Under the pieces are notes generated by a model. That model was not told the origin of the DNA. It was given only the letters and a program-made list of their open reading frames with translations, and made no database searches. Positions 1 to 5,677 of a stretch of 9,770 nucleotides of DNA are shown piece after piece; positions within the stretch are counted from its first letter, which is position 1, and every line of letters begins with the position of its first letter. The DNA is from Thermaceae bacterium. Lineage in GTDB: Bacteria > Deinococcota > Deinococci > Deinococcales > Marinithermaceae. The stretch spans positions 1 through 9,770 of the forward strand of contig JALVVO010000168.1 of NCBI GenBank assembly GCA_027023345.1, in the 5' to 3' direction. Both the position numbers and the translations under genes were made by a program.

Positions 1-2
1 GG

Positions 3-638
3 CGTGGGGACTGGGCGCGGGGCGAGGCCGCCTACCGAGCGCGGCGATCGACCGGAGCGGCGCGGCGAGCCTGGGCCTGGGTGCTCGCCGCCCTGGGCGA
101 GCACCGGCTCGCCGCCCGCTACGGCGGCCCCCTGCTCCGCTGGGGCACCCCCTGGCGGGAGGCGATCCTTACCGAGGCCCGACGCTATGGGCTCGATCCC
201 TGGCTGCTTTTCGCGGTGATGCGGGTGGAGTCGGCCTTCGACCCGCGCGCGGTGAGCCCCACCGGAGCCAAGGGGCTCTTCCAGTTCACCGCCGCCACCT
301 GGCGCGAGGTCGCCCGGCGCCTTGGGGAGCCCGAGGGCGACCCCTTCGACCCCCGCGCGGCGATCCGCTACGGCGCCTTCTACCTGGCCTGGCTGAAGGG
401 GCGCTTTGGGGGCGATCTCCGGCTTGCCGTGCTCGCCTACAACGGGGGGCCCGGGTACGTGGCTCGGGGGATGCGAACCTACGGCAACTTCGAAGATTTC
501 TTGCGCTTCCAGCCCCGGGACGAGCCCCGGGAGTACCTGGCCAAGGTTTGGCGCGACTACGCGGTCTACCGAGCGCTGGCTAACCGGCCGCGGACGCCGC
601 CGGCGTTTCTCGAAGGCTTTCCAGGGCCCTCTCGATGA
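3..638 (+). CDS. Lytic murein transglycosylase, SLT domain (5' partial)
   Basis: Cleaves the MurNAc-GlcNAc bond of peptidoglycan with 1,6-anhydro product formation, so it should act in the cell envelope. The reading frame is open to the left window edge, so the start and any signal peptide lie outside; the GTG at 81 is internal because the frame continues upstream with helical, Arg/Ala-rich sequence like the alpha-helical region before Slt70-type domains. Of 211 visible residues, the catalytic Glu is E76 (RVESAFDP), followed by the GLFQF motif (the family's GLMQ) and AYNGGPGYV, all in the order and spacing of Slt/MltC-type family 1 enzymes. It ends in a Pro/Arg-rich tail whose last codons overlap the 3' end of convergent mnmA. 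Domain call is firm; the subfamily is not determinable without the N-terminus. Confidence 0.9.
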   Translation, partial: RGDWARGEAAYRARRSTGAARRAWAWVLAALGEHRLAARYGGPLLRWGTPWREAILTEARRYGLDPWLLFAVMRVESAFDPRAVSPTGAKGLFQFTAATWREVARRLGEPEGDPFDPRAAIRYGAFYLAWLKGRFGGDLRLAVLAYNGGPGYVARGMRTYGNFEDFLRFQPRDEPREYLAKVWRDYAVYRALANRPRTPPAFLEGFPGPSR

Positions 639-1659
639 CCCCGCCGCCGAGGAGCTCGTCCTCTCGGTAGAGGACCGCCGACTGCCCGGGGGTGACGGCG
701 AAGACCGGCTCCTCGAAGCGGAGCTCAAACCCCTTCTCGTCGGCCTCCACCACCCGGGCGGGGACCGGGCGGGCGCGGTGGCGGACCTGGACGAGCACCC
801 GCTCGGGCAGGTCGGCGGGGTCTTTCAGGTAGTTAGGGGCGTTGGCCTTGAGTCCCCACCAGGTCGCGGCCTCGCGGGGACCGACGTAGACCACGTTCCT
901 TTCCACGTCCACCCGGACCACGTAGCGCTCGAGGTGGCTCTTAAAAAGCCCGAGCCCCCGCTTTTGGCCCACGGTGTAGAGGGCCGCGCCCCGGTGTTGC
1001 CCCACCACCTCGCCGGTCTCGAGGTCCACCACCGGTCCCGGCCGGGCGTCGAGGTGGGTGCGGAGGAATCCGGCGGGGTCGTTTTGCACGAAGCAAAGGT
1101 TCTGGCTTTCCGGAGCCTTGGCCACCGCAAGGCCCGCCTCTTCGGCCAGGCGGCGCACCTCGGGCTTTTTTAGCGCGCCCAAGGGGAAGAGGCTCCTTTG
1201 GAAGATCTCCCCGGGCACCGCCCAGAGGAAGTAGCTCTGGTCCTTTCGCGCGTCCAGGCCCCTGAGGATCCTCGTTCCCTCCCGCCGCACGTAGTGGCCG
1301 GTGGCGATCCGCTCCGCGCCGACCCGCTCGGCGAGCCTCAGGAGCTCCTCGAACTTGACGAAGGGGTTGCAGCGGGCGCAGGGGTTCGGGGTCCGGCCTC
1401 GGGCGTGGTCCAGGAGGTAGGGCTCGATCACCGCCCGGCGGAAGGCCTCCTCGGCGTCGACGACGACGAAGGGGATCCCGAGCCGCCTCGCCACCTCGGC
1501 GGCCCGGGCCTGGGCGGCGGTGTTGCAGCAGGAGTTCTCGGCCTCACCGGCCTCGAGCCGGAGCATGACGCCGAGCACCTCGTACCCGGCCTCTTGCAAG
1601 AGGAGCGCGGCGGCGGCCGAGTCCACCCCGCCGGAAAGCCCCACCACCACTTGCTTCAC
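580..1659 (-). CDS. mnmA: tRNA-specific 2-thiouridylase MnmA
   Basis: Thiolates U34 of the Lys, Glu and Gln tRNAs (s2U34) in the cytoplasm, using ATP to adenylate the base and sulfur relayed from a cysteine desulfurase. Seen here: PP-loop SGGVDS at residues 9-14, the TPNPCARCN segment with C94 and C97, the GHY motif at 121-123, KDQSYFL at 139-145 and the second conserved Cys C189 in SQNLCFV. A Cys pair C44-C45 is also present. The usual first motif is Asp-x-x-Cys; here it is Cys-x-x-Cys. At 359 residues the length is normal. I chose GTG 1659 because an extended -10 (TGC-TAGCAT) ends 8 bases upstream; GTG 1665 in frame is possible and would add two residues. The C-terminal 18 residues after the GGGVI segment are an extension lying in the overlap with the transglycosylase gene. 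Confidence 0.95.
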   Translation of the reverse strand: MKQVVVGLSGGVDSAAAALLLQEAGYEVLGVMLRLEAGEAENSCCNTAAQARAAEVARRLGIPFVVVDAEEAFRRAVIEPYLLDHARGRTPNPCARCNPFVKFEELLRLAERVGAERIATGHYVRREGTRILRGLDARKDQSYFLWAVPGEIFQRSLFPLGALKKPEVRRLAEEAGLAVAKAPESQNLCFVQNDPAGFLRTHLDARPGPVVDLETGEVVGQHRGAALYTVGQKRGLGLFKSHLERYVVRVDVERNVVYVGPREAATWWGLKANAPNYLKDPADLPERVLVQVRHRARPVPARVVEADEKGFELRFEEPVFAVTPGQSAVLYREDELLGGGVIERALESLRETPAASAAG

Positions 1660-1667
1660 AAGCACTC

Positions 1668-1676
1668 ATGCTAGCA
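1668..1676 (-). promoter_or_regulatory. Extended -10 element before mnmA
   Basis: On the minus strand TGC-TAGCAT matches the extended -10 pattern TGn-TANNNT. The hexamer is 1668-1673 and leaves 8 bases to GTG 1659, so transcription would begin at or within a few bases of the start codon (leaderless). No -35 is recognisable, since the upstream bases are occupied by the GC hairpin. No Shine-Dalgarno sequence precedes this start. Confidence 0.45.
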
Positions 1677-1701
1677 CCCGGCCGGGAAAACCGGCCGGGT
1701 G
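1675..1701 (-). terminator. 11-bp GC hairpin after the lipoprotein gene
   Basis: Perfect inverted repeat: CACCCGGCCGG (1675-1685) pairs with CCGGCCGGGTG (1691-1701) around a 5-base loop (1686-1690). It begins 16 bases after the lipoprotein stop on the minus strand. There is no T tract, so it is not a canonical intrinsic terminator; it could stop or pause RNA polymerase, or protect the 3' end. Its outer bases touch the extended -10 of mnmA. Confidence 0.5.
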
Positions 1702-1717
1702 GGGGTTACTTTCCGGC

Positions 1718-2386
1718 CTACCAGGCGTCGAAGTACCAGTTAAACCCGCTTTCGCTGGTGGCCACGTACTGCTTGATCTTTGAGGCCACCAGGAACCCGT
1801 CCGAGGTCGTGACGTCGGTGATCTCCAGGATTACCGCGTTCCACCCCTGCTTTAGGCTCACGTCAGCGGTGACGGTGGCGTCGCCCTGGGTGCAGGTGCC
1901 GCGGTAGCTGACGTCGCCCTCGGCGAAGATGTACATCATCAACTTTGCCCCTTTCTCGGGGCCCGGGGTGTTGGTATTCCGTTCTTCCGCGCTGCCTATG
2001 GGCGTGCCGTTCTGGTCTTTTACCTGGGCCATGAACTCGGTGACTTGGACGGTGGGGTCGCTGATCTTGATTGCCCCGCCGCAGTCGTCGAGGGTGTCAA
2101 GGGCGTTCCAGGAGGGCGGGTAGGTAAGGGTGAGGGTGAAGCTGCCGTCGTCTTGGACGGGGCCGGTCATGGGGTTGGTCTGCCCAAGCTCTTGGGGCTC
2201 GGAGTGAACGTTGTAGATCGTACCGGTGCCCCCCGGCCAGTTGAGCAGCTTGCCGGAAAGGGTAACGTTTTCGCCGTGAATGAAGCTCTCGCCGCCACCC
2301 CCGCCGATCATCGAGAGCACCATGCCGCAACCGCTGAGGAGGAGGGCCAAGGCTAGGCCCAGACCAAGGATGAGTGCCTTTTTCAT
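1718..2386 (-). CDS. Small secreted lipoprotein, unknown function
   Basis: I do not recognise the family. The 222-residue product starts MKKALILGLG, has a hydrophobic segment at about residues 4-17 and a lipobox LSGC with Cys20, so it should be a Sec-exported, lipid-anchored envelope protein. A Gly-rich linker (about 28-33) follows, then a region rich in Thr, Asn, Gly and alternating hydrophobic residues, which suggests beta structure. Two further Cys (LDDCGGA and RGTCTQG) could form a disulfide. I chose ATG 2386 over the in-frame TTG 2392 because GAGG lies 7 bases before the ATG and is too close to the TTG. Codons ending in A or T (GCA, GTA, AAA, ATA, AAT, CAA) are more common here than in the neighbours, and Arg is nearly absent (two visible), unlike the Arg-rich proteins around it. 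This fits an exported protein or a late arrival. Confidence 0.8.
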   Translation of the reverse strand: MKKALILGLGLALALLLSGCGMVLSMIGGGGGESFIHGENVTLSGKLLNWPGGTGTIYNVHSEPQELGQTNPMTGPVQDDGSFTLTLTYPPSWNALDTLDDCGGAIKISDPTVQVTEFMAQVKDQNGTPIGSAEERNTNTPGPEKGAKLMMYIFAEGDVSYRGTCTQGDATVTADVSLKQGWNAVILEITDVTTSDGFLVASKIKQYVATSESGFNWYFDAW

Positions 2387-2393
2387 ACGCAAA

Positions 2394-2397
2394 CCTC
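2394..2397 (-). promoter_or_regulatory. Shine-Dalgarno GAGG of the lipoprotein gene
   Basis: GAGG on the minus strand, 7 bases before ATG 2386. It decides the start over TTG 2392. It contrasts with the other transcription-unit-leading genes in the window, which have no properly spaced Shine-Dalgarno sequence. Confidence 0.6.
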
Positions 2398-2414
2398 AAA
2401 TGGGAGGGAGAGGG

Positions 2415-2420
2415 AACCTA
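2415..2420 (-). promoter_or_regulatory. Weak candidate -10 for the lipoprotein gene
   Basis: TAGGTT on the minus strand fits TANNNT and would give a leader of about 20 bases including the GAGG. A second TANNNT, TACCCT at 2436-2441, is an equally weak alternative. Neither has a convincing -35. The 2387-2556 gap holds nothing else I can name apart from a weak hairpin next to the DUF1385 stop. Confidence 0.2.
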
Positions 2421-2529
2421 TGGGCCGAGGCCGTCAGGGTATTTTTCCTATCGCTTTCCACACCCCTTCCCGCCAGCCGAGCGCGGCGGAGGGAAAGGCC
2501 TCGCTCTGCCGACGCCCTCAGCCTAGAAA

Positions 2530-2552
2530 GGGACGAATAGGAGGGATGTCCC
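2530..2552 (-). terminator. Weak hairpin after the DUF1385 gene
   Basis: On the minus strand GGGAC (2548-2552) pairs with GTCCC (2530-2534) across a 13-base loop, starting 4 bases after the stop codon and followed by TTTCT. The stem is only 5 bp, so this is a marginal terminator candidate. Confidence 0.2.
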
Positions 2553-2556
2553 GAAG

Positions 2557-3432
2557 CTACGCCACCATTGGGGCGGCGGCGTTCTCGGCGACAGCCGCCT
2601 CGGTGCTCTTGATCGCCACCTCGATCATGTCGTCGGTGGGCTCGTCCACGGTGAGCGCCTGGAAGCGAAAGCCCAGCCAGCGGAGGGCCCGGGAGATGGG
2701 GTCCTCGTGGCTTGCCGAGAACCGAAGCAGCTCGTAGGCCACCCCAGCTACGAGGGGCAGGAAGACCACCCGACCGAGCAGGCGCCACCAGAGCACGTCG
2801 GCCCGGGGCAGGAAGGAGTAGACGAGGATCGAGGCCAGGATGACGAAGGCGATGAAGGTGGTGCCGCAACGCGGGTGGAAGCGGGGCTGGGCGCGGACGT
2901 TCTCGATCGTCAGGGGGAGGCCTTTCTCGTAGGCGTGGATCGCCTTGTGCTCGGCGCCGTGGTACATGAAGAACCGCCGGGTGTCGGGAAAGCGCCGCAG
3001 GAAGAGGAGGTAGCCCACCAGGATCGCGACCTTGATCGTCCCCGCCAGGAGGTTAAAGAGCACCGGCGCGTCCGCCGCGTCGGCGGCGAAGCCGGCGACG
3101 TAGGCGGGGAGCACGATGAAGAGCAGCACCCCGACCGCGGTCGAGAGCGCCATGGTGGCGTAGAGGGCTCCCTTGCCGATCGGCTCCTCCTCGCCCTCGA
3201 CCAGCTGGGCGCTGCGGGCAAGGGCCAGGTAGGAGACCCGAAGGGCGTCGACGAGCGCGACCACGCCTCGAACCAAAGGGAGCCTCGCCCAGGGACGGCC
3301 GAGCCACAGGGCCTTTTCCTCGTGGCGCTCGACGTGGATCTGGCCCGAGGGCAACCGAACCGCGAGCGCCCAGGCACCCGGCGCCTTCATCATCACCCCT
3401 TCGAGCGCGGCGCTGCCGCCAATCTGCTTCAC
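2557..3432 (-). CDS. DUF1385 (YqhQ-type) integral membrane protein
   Basis: 291-residue member of the conserved bacterial DUF1385 family, whose biochemical role is, to my knowledge, not settled. Recognisable family blocks: the N-terminal GGSAALEGVMM (5-15), HGAEHK (158-163), HPRCGTTF (186-193) and YELLRFS (233-239). Hydrophobic stretches near 92-116, 125-146, 193-208 and 220-236 point to about four membrane segments. The His/Glu/Cys residues of the two central motifs could bind a metal, which is inference. I chose GTG 3432 because it begins just before the conserved GGSAALEGV block and a TAAGAT -10 lies 7 bases upstream. The frame stays open antisense to pepA up to 4179, but that extension has no family homology and covers the divergent promoter region. 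The C-terminal tail (about 262-291) is acidic and then Ala-rich. Confidence 0.88.
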   Translation of the reverse strand: MKQIGGSAALEGVMMKAPGAWALAVRLPSGQIHVERHEEKALWLGRPWARLPLVRGVVALVDALRVSYLALARSAQLVEGEEEPIGKGALYATMALSTAVGVLLFIVLPAYVAGFAADAADAPVLFNLLAGTIKVAILVGYLLFLRRFPDTRRFFMYHGAEHKAIHAYEKGLPLTIENVRAQPRFHPRCGTTFIAFVILASILVYSFLPRADVLWWRLLGRVVFLPLVAGVAYELLRFSASHEDPISRALRWLGFRFQALTVDEPTDDMIEVAIKSTEAAVAENAAAPMVA

Positions 3433-3439
3433 GGGCGTT

Positions 3440-3445
3440 ATCTTA
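3440..3445 (-). promoter_or_regulatory. -10 element of the DUF1385 gene
   Basis: TAAGAT on the minus strand, 7 bases from GTG 3432, which predicts a transcript starting at the start codon itself. There is no Shine-Dalgarno. The same hexamer at almost the same spacing precedes trmJ. The place for a -35 overlaps the pepA -10. Confidence 0.5.
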
Positions 3446-3463
3446 CCGCGGAGCTCGGTGGTA
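3444..3463. repeat. 20-bp imperfect dyad between two divergent -10 elements
   Basis: Half-sites TACCGCGGAG and CTCGGTGGTA pair at 8 of 10 positions, centred on GAGCTC (3451-3456). The outer TA of each arm is the first two bases of the -10 on that strand, so the two promoters are placed symmetrically around the dyad. It could be an operator or only the footprint of two facing promoters. Confidence 0.35.
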
Positions 3464-3467
3464 TACT
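3459..3467 (+). promoter_or_regulatory. Extended -10 element of pepA
   Basis: TGG-TATACT is a good extended -10; the hexamer is 3462-3467. Ten bases separate it from ATG 3478, so transcription should begin 3-5 bases before the start codon. A poor -35 match (TTATCT, 3438-3443, 18-bp spacing) is present. GAAGG at 3469-3473 could serve as a weak Shine-Dalgarno only if the transcript began further upstream. Confidence 0.6.
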
Positions 3468-3477
3468 TGAAGGCGTT

Positions 3478-4920
3478 ATGAAGATTACCCTGCGTTCCGG
3501 CCGGCGTTCGGTCGCCGGCCTTCCTGGAAAGCTCAAGGTGGTTGGGGTGGTCTCGGGGAAGCTCACCGAGGCCGGCCAGGAATTGGACGCGGCGTATTCC
3601 GGGCTGCTCTCCCAAGCTCTGAAAGCGAGCCGCTTCCGGGGCGAAGAGGGCGAGTTCCGTCTGGTGATGGCGGGCGAGGCCTTCGTGGGGCTTTTGGGCT
3701 TGGGCTCGAAGCGCGGCGTTAGCGCCGACCGGGTGCGCGAGGCGGGGGCTCGGGTGGCGAAGGAAGCCCTCCGGCTCGGCGTCCGCGAGGTGGCGGTGGA
3801 GAACTTCTTCGCCGACCGGCTCGGCAAGGAGGCCGCGAGCTACGCCCTCGCCGAGGGGCTTTATCTCGGGAGCTACCGCTTCGACCGGTACAAGTCGGAG
3901 GCCCGGCCGGTGCGGGTGCGCTACTGGATCGCGAAGGGCCGGGGCCGGGTGGTGGAGGAGGCGAGGGTCCTCGCCGAGGCCACCGCGTACGCTCGGGACC
4001 TCGCCAACGAGCCGCCGAACGTCCTCACCCCCGAGGCCCTGGCCGCCGAGGCCGAGCGGCTGGCCGGCGAGCACGGCTTCGAGGTCCGGGTCCTGGGCCC
4101 GGAGGAGATCGAGGCGCTGGGCATGGGGGCCTTCCTCGCGGTGGCCCGGGGCTCGGCCCACCCGCCCCGGCTCGTTCACCTCGTCTACCGGCCGGAGGCC
4201 CCCCGCCGGCGGGTGGCGCTGGTGGGCAAGGGGCTTTGCTTCGACACCGGGGGCTACTCCCTAAAGCCCACCGAGAGCATGCGCCACATGAAGGCCGACA
4301 TGGCGGGGGCGGCGGCGGTGCTCGGGACGTTCCGGGCCCTCGCCGAGCTTAGGCCCCCGGTCGAGGTCCACGGCGTGATCGCCGCCGCCGAGAACAAGAT
4401 CAGCGGCGGCGCCTACGTGGTGGACGAGGTGGTGCGGACGATGAGCGGCAAGACGGTGGAGGTGGCGAACACCGACGCCGAGGGCCGGCTGACCCTGGCC
4501 GACGCCCTGGCCTACGCCGGCCGGGAGGCCCCCGACGCGATCGTCTCGATCGCCACCCTGACCGGTTCCTCGGTGGTGGCCTTGGGGCGCAAGGTGGCCG
4601 CCCTCTTCGCTACCGACGACCGCCTGGCCGGCGCCTTGCTCGAGGCCGCCGACGCCGAGGGCGAGAAGCTTTGGCGGATGCCGCTCGAGCGGAGCTACCG
4701 GAAGCTCCTCGTAAGCGACGTCGCCGACCTCAAGAACGTGGGCAGCCGCGAGGGCGGCGCGATCCAGGCGGCCCTCTTCCTCGCCGAGTTCGTGCGCGAC
4801 CCCTTCGCCCACCTCGACATCGCCGGCCCCGCCTTCCAGCGCGAGGGTTGGGAGCTCGGCCCGGCGGGGGCGAGCGGGTACGGGGTGCGGACGCTCGTGC
4901 GCTGGCTCGCCTCACGCTAG
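3478..4920 (+). CDS. pepA: Leucyl (cytosol) aminopeptidase, family M17
   Basis: Removes N-terminal residues from peptides in the cytoplasm using two metal ions; family members are usually hexamers. The 480 residues match the usual length. The N-terminal half is variable, as in the family. The C-terminal catalytic domain carries the ligands and active-site residues in order: K251 and D256 in GKGLCFDTGGYSLKP, K263, D274 (MKADMAGA), D333 and E335 in NTDAEGRL, and R337. ATG 3478 follows an extended -10 by 10 bases and leaves a normal N-terminus. It leads the rightward group; 31 bases separate its stop from trmJ, and this gap holds a hairpin. Some M17 enzymes (E. coli PepA) also bind DNA; nothing here tests that. 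All key residues are present, so it should be active. Confidence 0.95.
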   Translation: MKITLRSGRRSVAGLPGKLKVVGVVSGKLTEAGQELDAAYSGLLSQALKASRFRGEEGEFRLVMAGEAFVGLLGLGSKRGVSADRVREAGARVAKEALRLGVREVAVENFFADRLGKEAASYALAEGLYLGSYRFDRYKSEARPVRVRYWIAKGRGRVVEEARVLAEATAYARDLANEPPNVLTPEALAAEAERLAGEHGFEVRVLGPEEIEALGMGAFLAVARGSAHPPRLVHLVYRPEAPRRRVALVGKGLCFDTGGYSLKPTESMRHMKADMAGAAAVLGTFRALAELRPPVEVHGVIAAAENKISGGAYVVDEVVRTMSGKTVEVANTDAEGRLTLADALAYAGREAPDAIVSIATLTGSSVVALGRKVAALFATDDRLAGALLEAADAEGEKLWRMPLERSYRKLLVSDVADLKNVGSREGGAIQAALFLAEFVRDPFAHLDIAGPAFQREGWELGPAGASGYGVRTLVRWLASR

Positions 4921-4922
4921 CC

Positions 4923-4952
4923 CCCCGCCCCGCTCCGTAAGATGGGGCGGGG
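4923..4952 (+). terminator. 9-bp GC inverted repeat between pepA and trmJ
   Basis: CCCCGCCCC (4923-4931) pairs perfectly with GGGGCGGGG (4944-4952) around a 12-base loop, starting 2 bases after the pepA stop. No T tract follows. The last G is the first base of the trmJ GTG, so the hairpin would also cover the trmJ start if transcription reads through. Confidence 0.45.
4938..4943 (+). promoter_or_regulatory. -10 element of trmJ, inside the hairpin loop
   Basis: TAAGAT, 8 bases before GTG 4952, at the same spacing as the other leaderless-type starts and identical to the DUF1385 -10. No clear -35, and no Shine-Dalgarno before the GTG. It suggests trmJ-kinase-mobA can be transcribed separately from pepA. 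Confidence 0.45.
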
Positions 4953-5677
4953 TGGAGAACGTCCGCGTCGTCCTCGTGGGGGTGCAGGAGTCCGGGAACG
5001 TCGGCATGGCGGCCCGGGCGATGAAGAACTTTGGCCTAAAGGCGCTTTGGCTCGTGGCCCCCGAGGCCGACCCCCTGGCCGAGGAGGCGCGGAAGTTCGC
5101 GGTGGGGGCGCGGGACGTGCTCGAGGCCGCCCGAGTCGTCCCCGACCTCGACGCGGCGCTGGCCGACGTCCACTGGGTGGCGGCCACCACCGCCCGCGCC
5201 CGCTACGGCTATCCCGGCCGCCTCTTCACCCCCCGCGAGCTCGCCCCCCTGCTCCGGGGGCGGGCCGAGGCCGGGGAACGGGTGGCGCTGGTCTTCGGCC
5301 GGGAGCGCTCGGGGCTCACCAACGCCGAGCTCGACCGGGCGCACTACGTGGTGCGGATCCCCACCGATCCGGGGTTCAAGAGCCTGAACCTGGCCCAGGC
5401 GGTCCTGATCCTGGCCTACGAGCTCTTCCTCGCCGAGCCCCGGGTCACCGAGCAGCCGCGACCGGCCGAGGTCGGTGAGCTCGAGGGCTTCTTCGCCGAC
5501 CTCGAGGGCTACCTTTTGGAGATCGGCTTCACCGACACCCGCCGGCTTCCCCACGCCATGCGGCGGTTCCGCCGGATCTTCCACAAGGCCGCGCTCACCC
5601 CCGGGGAGCTCGCCATGCTCCGGGGGCTCGTCCGGCAGGGGCGCTGGGCGATCGAGCGGGAACGGAGGCGGTCGTGA
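4952..5677 (+). CDS. trmJ: tRNA (cytidine/uridine-32-2'-O)-methyltransferase TrmJ
   Basis: SpoU/SPOUT-class methyltransferase that places a 2'-O-methyl on nucleotide 32 of tRNA from S-adenosylmethionine, acting in the cytoplasm as a dimer. The three family motifs are visible: GNVGMAARAMKNFG (15-28) with N16 and R22, the FGRERSGLTNAEL block (114-126), and SLNLAQAV (143-150), which builds the knotted cofactor site. The C-terminal part (about 165-241, with FADLEGYLLEIGF and MRRFRRIF) is the extension typical of TrmJ rather than of TrmH or TrmL. Length 241 is normal. GTG 4952 is the first start before the conserved VRVVLVGVQE strand. The stop overlaps the next gene's GTG by 4 bases. The exact target nucleotide is by family analogy only. 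Confidence 0.88.
   Translation: MENVRVVLVGVQESGNVGMAARAMKNFGLKALWLVAPEADPLAEEARKFAVGARDVLEAARVVPDLDAALADVHWVAATTARARYGYPGRLFTPRELAPLLRGRAEAGERVALVFGRERSGLTNAELDRAHYVVRIPTDPGFKSLNLAQAVLILAYELFLAEPRVTEQPRPAEVGELEGFFADLEGYLLEIGFTDTRRLPHAMRRFRRIFHKAALTPGELAMLRGLVRQGRWAIERERRRS

Noticed and set aside
1661..1669. ATG at 1667-1669 (minus strand) as the mnmA start.
   Set aside because: It is out of frame with the PP-loop sequence. GTG 1659 or 1665 are the in-frame choices.
2469..2495. Imperfect GC hairpin (GCCG/CGGC with bulges) in the 2387-2556 gap as a terminator.
   Set aside because: The stem is short and interrupted, has no T tract and lies far from the DUF1385 stop. Similar pairings are expected by chance in this GC-rich DNA.
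3433..4179. In-frame upstream extension of the DUF1385 reading frame, giving a 540-residue frame antisense to pepA.
   Set aside because: The family blocks begin right after GTG 3432, the extension resembles no protein, and it lies antisense to a complete M17 enzyme. Long antisense frames are routine at this GC content.
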